Source: Panulirus ornatus
Lineage: Eukaryota > Arthropoda > Malacostraca > Decapoda > Palinuridae
DNA: 64,000 nt
Reading direction: 5' to 3'
Assembly (NCBI RefSeq): GCF_036320965.1
Contig: NC_092243.1
Span: forward strand, 207,501-271,500
Of this stretch, positions 35,706 through 50,579 are shown one piece after another. Every line of letters starts with the position of its first letter. The stretch's first letter is position 1. The position numbers and the translations under genes were made by a program. The notes beneath the pieces are model-generated. The model was not told where the DNA came from, did no database searches, and was given only the letters and a program-made list of their open reading frames with translations.

Positions 35706-37791
35706 ATGCTATCAAAAAGGATTGACACAGAGTTTCTAGCGCGGTGCAAGAGGTAGTAATACTTATGAGTTGGGTATGTATTGCACTTAACGTTTATGAG
35801 ATTGCCATGGTTTCCACTGTCAGTGAAGTGATGAAAGAGTCATATATTGATCTCAGATACACACTGAGGCAGTTCTAACTGTGCCCTTCATCATGCAGGT
35901 GAGTGTTCTTAACATGGGCCATCACCAGGTGAGTACAACTCTATCGTACTTCACTACCAACCAAAACCTTTCCGAGACCTGAATTATTTTAACGTCTACC
36001 GCTGTATGAAGATGCAGTGAGTGGAACAGCTGTATGTTCTATGAGATATAAGGGTAATATGGTTGCAAATTGCGTCTATAACAGGAAGAAGTCCTCATTG
36101 CAATATGGATTTTTAGTTATCCAAGAAATGGTTACTGAAAGATTAATTAGATACAGTTAGCTCATATATATTAATATCACGTTAATAAACAGTTTTACCC
36201 ATAGTCTATGTTTCATGTATACAATGTATAGACTTTCTCAATATAGTTTATGCAAAAGTTTTGCTTTAATTACTCAGATAACTGCAGATAAACCAGAAAC
36301 ATGCCAAAGTTACGAATCAGGTTTTCAAATATAACAAATATTCATTTATACAATGACACCACAGCCTGCCGACCCACTTTCATTTATCCATTTGCTGGCT
36401 GAAAGCCCATTTAACAAATTATATGATAACTAGGATATAATTGAATTTAAATGGGGAACTTGAGGTATTTCCTTTTTTATATGCAACAGTTATGTGAAAT
36501 AAGTAGGATCATTCGCAGTACATCGCAATAAATAAATTCCCATTGAAATTTTATTCTTGTTGAGATAACCAGGAATTTTTTCTAGATACATTTTTTCTTT
36601 GTGGTATTTTAGTTGATCGTAAGTATAGAGTGAAACGTTTATCTTCCAAAGAGAAATACGAACATGAAAGTTGATTTTAGTACCTCAGGAAATGTTAAAA
36701 ACAAAAAACTTCCCGAACAGAGGAGATCCTATGTTCAGTATTACAAATTCTTACAACATACTAGTCCTTAGTAACAGTTGTATTATAGTAAGATTCTTTC
36801 TTTAGACGCATACAATGATTCTGATGTTGCCAGTGAATTTTGGGAAGATGAAAATGTAAATGGTTCTCGTGTGACTGGCTGGGTAAGTCGCTCAACTGAT
36901 GATTTGTCAGGTATATGTAAATGATAGCTATTAAGATCGATATTTTATCTTCTTTAATGGAGATGCTAACAAACTCAAAGCTGTTTGTCTACAGATATTG
37001 ATACTTATCAAACTTTATCTACTCATTTATTTATGTATGTCTGTAAGTCTGTCAGTCTTATTTTTCCTTCATTCTTGGAGGCTTCAGTCACGAACTTTAG
37101 TTCACAGCAAGGCCGGTTCTAAATTGAAATATAAAGAGGTTATTGAAAGGGGGAAAAAAAAGGAGAGACAAGGAAAAGCACTTACGAGTTTTGGAGGAAG
37201 TGAAAAACCTGTCTTTTGAAAAGCGTCAGGTCATAGTCAGTTGGTAAGACATGAGAGGGCAGAGAGTTCCAAATCTTCGAGGTGTAGAGAAAGAAATAGT
37301 TTTCAAAACTACTACCTTTGAGTTGTTGATGGCCTCACAGTAATCATGTGACGCAATAGTTTGCCGAATATTGCCTGGTCTACCTATCAGCATATGCTGA
37401 TGAATGTAGACATTTACTGCATACCTATCAGAGGGGTAGCATTACACAGTCCTAGCTGCGTTTGTCTCGGGGTTCTGAAAGTGACTTGCATTCCACCTTC
37501 CTTATCATTATGAACATGAGTGATCGTTACTGTTTAAGGATCTGAATATCAAATGCAATGATTTTGAATGCATGTTCACTCGTTCAGCTCTCCAAAGAAC
37601 AATATTTGTCAACAATACCCAGAGGTCATGGATGTCAGTGTAACCCAGATAAAAAATCGGCTCAGTCATCCGTCATTGTCAAAGGAAAAGATGTTGAAAT
37701 TATTTAAAGAATTAAGAACTGTACTTGAAAAATATTGCATTTGACCGCCTCGAGCAGGAATATTTTTTCCTAGATTTTGTAACGGTTTAGA
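35706..37791. other. Unassigned DNA
   Basis: AT-rich, no gene or transposon recognised. Frames are short. Confidence 0.5.
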
Positions 37792-38056
37792 GGTGAAGAT
37801 GGTACGATGCCATCAGCCGGTTTGTGCCAGTGGTGAAGATTGTACTATACCATCAGCCGTTTGTGCCAGTGGTGAAGATGGTACGATCCCATCAGCCGGT
37901 TTGTGCCATTGGTGAAGATGGTACGATACCATCAGCCGGTTTGTGCCACTGGTGAAGATGGTACGATACCATCAGCCGGTTTGTGCCAGTGGTGAAGATG
38001 GTACGATACCATCAGCCGGTTTGTGCCAGTGGTGAAGATGGTACGATACCATCACC
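37792..38056. repeat. 40-bp minisatellite, about 6.6 units
   Basis: Units start at 37,792, 37,832, 37,871, 37,911, 37,951, 37,991 and 38,031. Each holds the exact dyad GATGGTA-CGA-TACCATC (perfect in units 4-7), then AGCCGGTTTGTGCCAGT. The second unit is 39 bp. A 40-bp period rules out a simple protein repeat. Confidence 0.9.
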
Positions 38057-38464
38057 TTGGATCCAGGTTATATCAGAGTTGGACATATATACTGCCACGA
38101 GAACCATTATGACGGAAGTCAGGAATTACCTCAAGGTTCCAGGTAGAAGAGGTAACACAGGAAGGAGCTTTTCAGCTTCCTGGCGCGACAGAATATATAG
38201 TAGTCCAGCATGACGCAAAAGAGGGTGAACAATGCAATGGCATGCTTTGTGCGCCAGGGAAGGAAGGCATTACAAATGTTTTAGATTTTGATGAAACACT
38301 TATCACCGTCACATATAGAGGAAACACAATAGTTGTTGCAGTCTTCTTGCTGTTTGGTTTTTGAGTGATCAGAATGTTGTAGGCTGCTGCTCTAACATGC
38401 TTATCCTTTTTGCAGCCATCTTGAAATACTGAAGCTCCGATACTTTCTTACCCGCTCCACGCTG

Positions 38465-38468
<4 letters not shown>
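38057..38468. other. Unassigned DNA
   Basis: Nothing recognised. Confidence 0.5.

Positions 38469-38512
<44 letters not shown>
38469..38512. repeat. (GT)n microsatellite
   Basis: About 21 GT units. Confidence 0.95.
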
Positions 38513-38514
<2 letters not shown>

Positions 38515-41500
38515 CTTTCATTCTTTGCCTTCTGAAATGATATTAATTGCCAAGATCTCTGTTAACTTTTTGAAGAGAAACTCATATGAGAATTTGTTTC
38601 TAATAAATATTTAAGATACCAAAATGAAGACTACACAGTTTATCTTATCATCTTGGCCTGCACGCAGTTAATACTTAAGACTTCAGCGTCTGATAATTAG
38701 GCTGTTTAAGAATGAATTCACTCTGCGTAATTCTCATTAGCCGATATTCCATGTGTCTAAGTAACTGTAATTGGTGAAAGAGTGTTTATGAGAACGATGC
38801 AACGATTATTACGGGAATCTTGTTTCCTTTATATTTGTGTGTATCCAAACCTTTTTCTTCACTGCTTTACCTACGTACATATACATGTTATTAAGAAACT
38901 CATGACTAGATTCTGCTGTGGTTTTAAGTACCTGATGTTCCTTGTCTTAGATATGATTTTCATTTCATGTGAAAAATTTACATTGTCTAAGAAATTTCAA
39001 AGTTGAATGACGTGATTTTGATGGTAGGAAAGTTTCCCTTTTCAATAAGCAATGTTTTGATGAAATCTAAGGAGCAGTTTCGATGGTAAATCTTACGTCA
39101 TGATGGTTGTGTCGGACGATGAGTGATGGGCCAAGATAGTTTAATCTCCGGAGGTTAGGCTCTTGGCGGGGAAGGCTTCACCAAGTCCCCGCAGGCAGCG
39201 TCAGGCGCGCCTGGCCAGATGGTCGTCTCTTATCTCTCGTCATCCTGACGTGTAAATGTTTCTCCATTAATTGTGTTTGAATTCATGTGATCATGTATAC
39301 GCTGCTTGTTGTTCATGGATGTAGAGGCTATATACGACGACTTCACAGTGATATATCTTAGTTGAAAAAATTATATATACAGTCTGGTGATGTATTTCCA
39401 TTCACAAGAAAAGTTCTCTGCTTGACTGAAATTCGAATTGTTTTTGTATGATGTATTCAGTAACAACATACATATTTACCATGTACCTTCATATGAAATA
39501 ACGTCATTGCATTTCCTGCAAGAACTGAAATATGCGTAATGAATATTTTATAGAGAAAATCAGTTGAAGGGAAAAGTCGGAATTCTTGGTCTGACTAAAC
39601 TCTTGGGTACGGGTGACAGGGCAGCAAGCGAGAGTAATGCAATGTCAGACTGTGGAATTTCGCTTCGACATTTCCATCTTTATTACCTGTACAACATACA
39701 ACCCCTGTGCGGATCACAACATTCGTCATTTTGTGAAAATATTTGCTTGGTGTTTTTTGCTAGGCATTCATTTTGATTTGACATTTGTATGACTTACGCG
39801 ATTTGCATGCTAGCTTTACAATAATGTTTTCAAACTTTAATGTTAATTGTTCTTCCATGAACCGGTAAAATAAAGACAGTTGTCAGGAGATTAAGTTGTA
39901 GCAATTGAATGAATCATGACGTGAATGGTACTTCACGAAAATTTCATCATGCAAAGCAGGTACAGAGCATTACCTGAACCTCTGAAGATGGCAAGAAATA
40001 GCTAATGAAACATTATGAAGTGTAGATCACCGGATTCATTTTTCTGTGTCGCTTTTCTTTGTGGAGAGAAGGTTACCCCATGTTGGATTTCTCCCAGAAG
40101 GCCTTGAGTCCCTAAGCCAAGCAGGTTGATGGTTGCCATATCAGGGAATAAATTACCATCAGTGTCATTTAATCGGCTTAGATTAAAATGATTTTGTATG
40201 ATGTCCTTGTCAGGCAAGCAACTATGCCTGCCTAATGCAGTTCTTTTGCCAGCTCGTCTGTATGGCGAATGAGGTTCTCTTGCGCACACTTGCACCGCGC
40301 AGATTTATATGATGGGCAAGTTATTTATGTTTCGTTGGATTGTCTCAAATCAATGTGGAATGTTTTAGATGATGGGTGGTATGGATGACTGGAAGTCATA
40401 TGAATGTTTAAGTGTGCAGATTTTTTGTTTAAATCGGAGGTAGAAATATCAATCACATCTTAACATTTTAAAAGCTCATGTGAGCTGTGATATTTCTTGA
40501 AAGTTAAATCCTTTAACATATAGATTTAGCTGTTCTCACTAGCAGTAAAAGGAAAGTGCGCTGTAAACGCTGGTTACTTGCAATTTGTTACTTACCTGCC
40601 ACTCAGTCCTTATTATGAAAGCCGTATTTATTGAAAAATATTTTCTTGTGGAATAATGGAATCGAGTTGGCCACAGGTCATCTATTCTTTTGATTCATTT
40701 AGATACACAACTCTGAAACAAGAATGAAACACATATTGTTTCAAAACAAGTTAATGCAAAGGGACATGATTCACAAGTGGCTGCGGGAACAATAGTATTG
40801 CTTGACAGGGTGTGAACTTTAAGGGAAAGAAGATGAAGTTTGTACAAGTATCTTTCTTTTATTTGTGCTGAGATCCCGGGGTATGTCAAGTACAACATTA
40901 TTTATACCCCGTTACTTAGTAAGATCCTGATGTAAGGCAGTAAATATTTTCATTGATCAGCCTTATGAGTACTGAGCTCCACCATGAAGACCTTTGAAAA
41001 TCTAGAATAACAAGGATGAAGATGACACAGTTGTATTACATGACCAACCAACTGCATCAACCAGTTTGCGGCTAACTTCAGAACCAAACGCGTTTCCGTA
41101 AGTTAAATGTATACATATGGGTAGATAGATAAATAGATAGCTATTGATATTTCTCAAAATTACCTTAATGTAATTAATTATAGGAAGGACAAATCGAGTT
41201 GCTTTATGTTGACCTGTCGGTCTGTCTGCACATATCCCTCCAGGGATAAGCTGATGTGCCCCCTTTCCTTGATATACCTCCTTACCTTCAATATCTTCAG
41301 CAGCAGTTTATGATAATACTGATCTCCCTCAGACGGCATTCAGAGAGCTGTATTAAAGGACACATTTGCATAAGCGTGTTACGACATAACGTTTAACTTC
41401 CTTTACATAAGAGAAATGTCATCTCTTGTATGAACGTTTCTATGTTCAAGTGTGTTTTAGTTTCATCTCGCCAAGTGAATGTGTCCAGCCTCCATCATCA

Positions 41501-43911
41501 CCCACGACTTTCCCCTTTTCTCTCAGCTGGAGGGTAAGGCAGGAGAGATGTTATATATCTTGCGTCGGGCCATTAAGTTAAGTAGCCCATATCCCTCCTC
41601 CCAGAGTAATGAAAGCCATCCTGGGGGATTTGGCCCGAATATGACGGAGACATCTTGATGAGAAGTTGCTCCTTCAGGCTCTCATAAGTTTGTTGATGTG
41701 CTTCTCTAGTACTTTCAAGTGACGGCCGAAGGTGTAAGACTGCCAAGTTCCCGTCTTCCTTTGTGATGAGTTTCTCGTACCAAAGTTTTATCTCAAAGTT
41801 CCATTGTTTGGTTTATCTTAGGAAAGTGTTCAAATCTTCGGAATTCTTTGATGATTCGATTGAAGCATTTTTTGCTTACTTAGGTTTTTTCTTTTTTCGT
41901 GAAGACCAACAGTTAAGTGGTTCAATTGTATTAGATTTTAATCCATTAGGATATCTAAATCTATAGGTTGTTCTGTGAATCAAACAGTTGAACACTTCAT
42001 CGCGTTTCATGAGTATGATAACCTTAAAGACCTTGACTGTTAAACAGGTCCAAGAGACAAGGGTTATTATGCGTAGGCTAAACGCAGAAGCTCGAAGCTT
42101 TCGACTGAATTTCAAGCCATATTCAAGGATACAGAGTCAATATGAACAAAAGAATATATACAAAACCAGCTTCACCACAGCTGACGAAACAAGGAACTGC
42201 TGATCACAGAAACATGGAAGGTTGACCTGAACGTTAACGTGACCCGTCCCTGTACCTGGTGAAGGACGTCAGGTCAGCTACTACTTCCTCAATTCTGCCA
42301 CATTTCAACAGAAATCTCATTAAGATGTTATCTAATTCATACATTCCTTCATTCATTTTTATCTTAATTCCATTTAAATTAGCAAGTCTGGTAATAACAA
42401 CTCCTGAAGAACATAGAAGATATCTGGACTATAGTAGATCGATGATACAGAAAGTAGTGCTGTTATTGAATTGGTGATTCTGGAGTCTTTCTAAATATGC
42501 GACACATATATAATATGTATCTCATATGCTATCCTTTTTATCTCTGTACCTTCCCTTTGACCCCGTGCCACTTCCTCTCGTACATTTAACAATCACTTGC
42601 GTTCATCCGCGCTCATTCCTTACCCATGCAACTCTCATTTCTCCACTAACCGCTTAACTTCCTCGTACTACCACTCATTATCGTTTCTCACTTGACCGTA
42701 TCCCATCTTTTATATGCCACACACTTCTGTCGCACAGGCACTGCTTCCCCAATATATTCTATTCCTTCCTCACACACCTCGTCATGTTTTCTGTCACATT
42801 TTGCCATTCTCCACTTGTATCTCTTCAAGCTTCTTGTCCAAGCTCTTTCAGTTTCACCAGCTTCTTGCCACCCGCGTCATTTTCTCTTTTCCTATAACTA
42901 CTTGTCTCTCACCCTTGTCTCCAGCTGTATAACTGCTCTCTTCTCCTAAGACAGTTCCAGAGAAAAAGCCCCTTGTAATCCTGCTAAGCTATGCATTTGA
43001 ATTTTATCCTTGGTATCACCACTTACTAATTAATTCAGTTCTGCAGGGGATATTACGCCTTTGATAACTTCGTAGAATAGAAAGTGTGGCTTCATTCGCT
43101 CAGTTTACGAGCTTCAGACACAATGGGGCCGCGGGGAAGCGTTCCCTCAACTCCCTTTCAACTTAATAAAGGACTGAGTCAACACAAGTGGCGCGGCGAC
43201 AAGTAGCAGCACACGAGTGTAGCCTCCTGCCTTATGTGCGATGGCGAATCGAGATTAACCGAGCCCAACGTATTTCATTTAGGTAGTCGAACCTACATCG
43301 CTTGGGATGTCGACGTGGATTCATCATGAGAGTTAGACCTTCCTCGTCCAGGTATTTCAACAGAATACATCGAGGGTTTAGTTTACTTGGGTTGGTAGTG
43401 TGTCCAGAGTGTATTCATCATCTGAGGACCTCGACTATGTTATCCATGAACTAAGACCGTATTGGACCTGCTTGATATGGTTAAATCAATCTTGTGATTG
43501 GAATGTAAACAATTTCGAGACTACAACTTCTGCATGTTCAAAATCCACTAAACCTACCAAACCTTCATCATTTACGAGTACAAGGTGGTGACAAGAAGGC
43601 AACTTGTTTGGTCAGCCGAATGTGTTTTATGTATCACGTTTGTGTGGTGGATGGATAGGAGGATAGGTTTATAGTTACTCGGTGCTGAGCCTTCTTATTG
43701 CCTCCTCCTGGTGAGTGAAGGAGGGATGAACAACCACATTTTCAATGTTCTGAATTTTAACTGAATCAAGTTAATCAAAAGATAGGGATCTGGAAAGGTG
43801 AGCGTTCATTATGTGTGGAGTCTGGCTGCATTATGACAGAAAGCGATCGTTCACCTTGGGGCAGAGGTAGAAGTTCGTTATGGGTTGATGGAGGGTGTTA
43901 CGTGCAGTGTG

Positions 43912-43912
<1 letters not shown>
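38513..43912. other. Unassigned DNA
   Basis: Longest stretch without recognisable elements. No frame exceeds about 100 codons with any domain I know. 42,530-42,960 is pyrimidine-rich. I cannot exclude non-coding exons or regulatory sites. Confidence 0.45.

Positions 43913-43982
<70 letters not shown>
43913..43982. repeat. (GA)n microsatellite
   Basis: About 34 GA units. Confidence 0.95.
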
Positions 43983-43986
<4 letters not shown>

Positions 43987-45025
43987 GATAAAAGTAGACC
44001 TTTTGTGCTTGTGGATGATCCCTCCGGAGCTGTTGCTTAGTGTTGATGTGGAGGTGGTAGATTACAGTGAAGCAGAGTCAGGCGTTTATTATGTAGCAGA
44101 GGTGTTCATTATGGTGCAAATGTGATCGTCTATTGTGGACCATTAGTAGGCGCTCAGAATGCAGTGATTGTCGATGCTTATTGTAGAATTAGAAATGGAA
44201 GTGGACATTCATGCGTTACCGGCGTCTTTGATGTTCGAGACAAAATGATGAATAATCAGAAAAACAAACATTTGTTTAACGATTAAGAGCATGATTTGTT
44301 TTCGTGGCAATCGCTCCAGTCTTACATATTTACTTGATTTCTAATATGACTTCATACATTAGGATGCATTATAACTTGATTTCATTTATCTAGTGTTCAG
44401 AAAACATTCGAAATCATCTCACATCAAATATTACTGGCAGAAGTTTTGTTACGTGATATGAACGATGTTAAGAAATTTGCTGACTGGCCATCAACAGACA
44501 GTAGTGATAAAGTGACGCGCCCTGCAACGCTGAGGTGTTAAAAAAGGAGTTCATCAAGGATCACTTCTGGGACGTATTCTCTTTGATATATTACATGACT
44601 GTTATAATGAAGAATGACGTAAGATGTCAAAGTCTTCAGGTGAGTATAAATAAGAGACGTCTGCAAATGCAAGTTAACCCAGGCAAACTGATAGACAGTT
44701 TTTACATAGTGTAAATGTTTACACATATCATCAGTCGAATAGAAACTGCAGCACAGACTTTGTGAAAATGATGTAGATGGAGAAAGAACAATTGTAATTA
44801 TGTCTGATGTTATGAAGTACAAGGAAGCGGTGTTTATTGACAGAAAACAAACAGAACTTTGGCTTACTAGGTCAGGCATTCGAATTTAGCACTTAGAAAG
44901 TAATCCTTCCTGTACACTTGGCTGGTTCTCCTCCATCTGGAATACCATGTTAATTTTTGTCGCGTTTCTTTAAAATAAACATTGCTCTTAGTCATCTGTT
45001 TACTTTTTGTTCTGTCCACCTAAAG
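43983..45025. other. Unassigned DNA
   Basis: Nothing recognised. Confidence 0.5.
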
Positions 45026-45562
45026 ATCTTTCCTCACTCATTCTCTCCATGTGCCCGAACCATTTCAAAACACCCTCTTCTGCTCTCTCAACCACGCTCT
45101 TTTTATTTCCACACATCTCTCTTACCCTTACGTTACTTACTCGATCAAACCACCTCACACCACATATTGTCCTCAAACATCTCATTTCCAGCACATCCAT
45201 CCTCCTGCGCACAACTCTATCCATAGCCCACGTCTCGCAACCATACAACATTGTTGGAACCACTATTCCTTCAAGCATACCCATTTTTGCTTTCCGAGAT
45301 AATGTTCTCGACTTCCACACATTCTTCAAGGCTCCCAGAATTTTCGCCCCCTCCCCCACCCTATGATCCACTTCCGCTTCCATGGTTCCATCCGCTGCCA
45401 GATCCACTCCCAGATATCTAAAACACTTCACTTCCTCCAGTTTTTCTCCATTCAAACTCACCTCCCAATTGAATTGACCCTCAACCCTACTGTACCTAAT
45501 TACCTTGCTCTTATTCACATTTACTCTTAACTTTCTTCTTTCACACACTTTACCAAACTCAG
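45026..45562 (-). mobile_element. RTE-like LINE copy 12, inverted piece
   Basis: Minus strand, open frame from TEFGKVCERRKLRVN to HMERMSEER. Unlike copies 6 and 8, it overlaps the plus-strand piece that follows: LINE positions HRVGEG to MSEER occur in both. The two pieces therefore form a foldback of about 350-bp arms. Confidence 0.8.
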
Positions 45563-46197
45563 TGGATCATAGGGTGGGGGAGGGGGCGAAAATTCTGGGA
45601 GCCTTGAAGAATGCGTGGAAGTCGAGAACATTATCTCGGAAAGCAAAAATGGGTATGTTTGAAGGAATAGTGGTTCCAACAATGTTGTATGGTTGCGAGG
45701 CGTGGACTATGGATAGAGTTGTGCGCAGGAGGATGGATGTGCTGGAAATGAGATGTTTGAGGACAATGTGTGGTGTGAGGTGGTTTGATCGAGTAAGTAA
45801 CGCAAGGGTAAGAGAGATGTGTGGAAATAAAAAGAGCGTGGTTGAGAGAGCAGAAGAGGGTGTTTTGAAATGGTTTGGTCACATGGAGAGATTGAGTGAG
45901 GAAAGATTGACCAAGAGGATATATGTGTCGGAGGTGGAGGGAACGAGGAGAAGAGGGAGACCAAATTGGAGGTGGAAAGATGGAGTGAAAAAGATTTTGT
46001 GTGATCGGGGCCTGAACATGCAGGAGGGTGAAAGGAGGGCAAAGAATAGAGTGAATTGGAGCGATGTGGTATACCGGGGTTGACGTGCTGTCAGTGGATT
46101 GAATCAAGGCATGTGTATGGGGTTGGGTTGGGCCATTTCTTTCGTCTGTTTCCTTGCGCTACCTCGCAAACGCGGGAGACTGCGACAAAGCAAAAAA

Positions 46198-46214
<17 letters not shown>
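45563..46214 (+). mobile_element. RTE-like LINE copy 12, 3' piece
   Basis: Plus strand, VDHRVGEGAKILGALKN to YRG and TGA at 46,083. The 3' UTR has its own deletion joining GGCATGTG directly to TATGGGG, at a CATGTG repeat. A-run 46,192-46,214. Confidence 0.8.

Positions 46215-46274
<60 letters not shown>
46215..46274. repeat. (TA)n microsatellite
   Basis: Between the LINE tail and a Penelope-like 3' end. Confidence 0.95.
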
Positions 46275-46278
<4 letters not shown>

Positions 46279-46343
46279 AAGGATCACAATTTTGCGCGTG
46301 ATCAAGATATTCCTGAGTCTACGCGGAAAATGAAACGCGATAA

Positions 46344-46387
46344 GTTCCCAAGTGCTCTTTCGTGTAATAATCACATCATTAGGGGAG
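46344..46387 (-). ncRNA. Hammerhead-like motif, mutated (family A)
   Basis: CTAATGA in place of CTGATGA and GAGCAC in place of GTGCAC in stem III. Probably inactive. Confidence 0.5.
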
Positions 46388-46553
46388 ACACAAGAGAGAA
46401 ATATAAGTCAGTTGATATACATCGATATACATCGAAGAGACGAAGCTAGGACGCCATTTGGTAAACATGTGATTGTCCAAAACATGTTTACCAAATGGCG
46501 TCCTAGCTTCGTCTCTTCGATGTATATCAACTGACTTATGTTTCTCTCTTGTG

Positions 46554-46599
46554 TCTCCCCTGATGATGTGATTATTACACGAAAGTGCACTTGGGAACT
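46554..46599 (+). ncRNA. Hammerhead-ribozyme-like motif, intact core (family A)
   Basis: Stem I TCCC (46,556-46,559) pairs with GGGA after the cleavage position. CTGATGA, extra T, GTG-ATTATTA-CAC stem II, GAAA, palindromic AGTGCACT, T, then GGGA. Every core base expected of a hammerhead is present. The extra base between CTGATGA and stem II recurs in both Penelope-like families here. Confidence 0.65.
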
Positions 46600-46631
46600 T
46601 TTCGTGTTTCATTTTCCTCGTGGACTCATAG

Positions 46632-46633
<2 letters not shown>

Positions 46634-46706
<73 letters not shown>
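46634..46706. repeat. (TA)n microsatellite
   Basis: Tail-to-tail junction between Penelope-like and SINE-like elements. Confidence 0.95.
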
Positions 46707-46724
<18 letters not shown>

Positions 46725-46950
46725 TTCAAACTATTCGCCATTTCCCGCGTTAGCAAGGTAGCGTTAAGAACTGAGGACTGGGCCTCTGAGGGAATATCCT
46801 CACCTGGCCCCCTTCTCTGTTCCTTCTTTTGGAAAATTAAAAAGAAACAAGAGGGGAGGATTTCCAGCCCCCCGCTCCCTCCCCTTTTAGTCGCCTTCTA
46901 CGACACGCAGGGAATACGTGGGAAGTATTCTTTCTTCCCTATCCCCAGGG

Positions 46951-46952
<2 letters not shown>
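46707..46952 (-). mobile_element. SINE-like structured repeat, copy 8
   Basis: Full-length: T-run 46,707-46,726, body to ATCCCTGGGGATAGG at 46,952. Confidence 0.75.

Positions 46953-47019
<67 letters not shown>
46953..47019. repeat. (TA)n microsatellite
   Basis: Between a SINE-like 5' end and the tail of LINE copy 13. Confidence 0.95.

Positions 47020-49974
<2,955 letters not shown>

Positions 49975-50046
<72 letters not shown>
49975..50046. repeat. (TA)n microsatellite
   Basis: Centre of a third tail-to-tail SINE-like pair (49,741-50,296). Confidence 0.95.
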
Positions 50047-50066
<20 letters not shown>

Positions 50067-50296
50067 ATACTATTCGCCATTTTCCCGCGATAACGAGGTA
50101 GCGTTAAGAACAGAGGACTGGGCCTTTGAGGGAATATCCTCACTTGGCCCTCTTCTCTGTTCCTTCTTTTGGAAAATTAAAAAAAAAAAAACGAGAGGGG
50201 AGGATTTCCAGCCCCCCCGCTCCCTTCCCTTTTAGTCGCCTTCTACGACACGCAGGGAATACGTGGGAAGTATTCTTTCTCCCCTATCCCCAGGGA
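50047..50296 (-). mobile_element. SINE-like structured repeat, copy 10
   Basis: Full-length partner of copy 9: T-run 50,047-50,065, 5' end at 50,296. Confidence 0.75.
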
Positions 50297-50298
50297 AA

Positions 50299-50383
<85 letters not shown>

Positions 50384-50424
50384 TATAATATTTTTTATTA
50401 TTTTATATATACATATATACACAT

Positions 50425-50497
<73 letters not shown>

Positions 50498-50579
50498 AAC
50501 GCCCATACACGCGCATATAGATAGATATACATATACGTATCAACGTCTGCATACATGTACATATATATATATATATATC
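50297..50579. repeat. (TA)n tracts with short interruptions
   Basis: Three TA tracts (50,302-50,377, 50,427-50,490, 50,560-50,579) separated by AT-rich and ACATATAC-rich sequence. Confidence 0.85.

Larger units (their letters stand above)
46275..46633. mobile_element. Palindromic Penelope-like 3' ends (family A), copy 4
   Basis: Left arm 46,275-46,470 on minus, right arm 46,482-46,633 on plus, spacer about 11 bp (GATTGTCCAAA). Each arm is the 3' UTR of the family-A element, from the GTTTACCAAATGGCGTCCTA stretch to the CATAGGAATATA end. No coding part. Each arm carries a hammerhead-like motif; the right one is intact, the left one mutated. Confidence 0.75.

Noticed and set aside
37792..38056. 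Possible CRISPR array
   Set aside because: Units are contiguous without unique spacers and the genome is eukaryotic; it is a minisatellite.
38513..43912. Host exons in the repeat-poor stretch
   Set aside because: I looked for long frames, splice-like borders and domain motifs and found none I could support.
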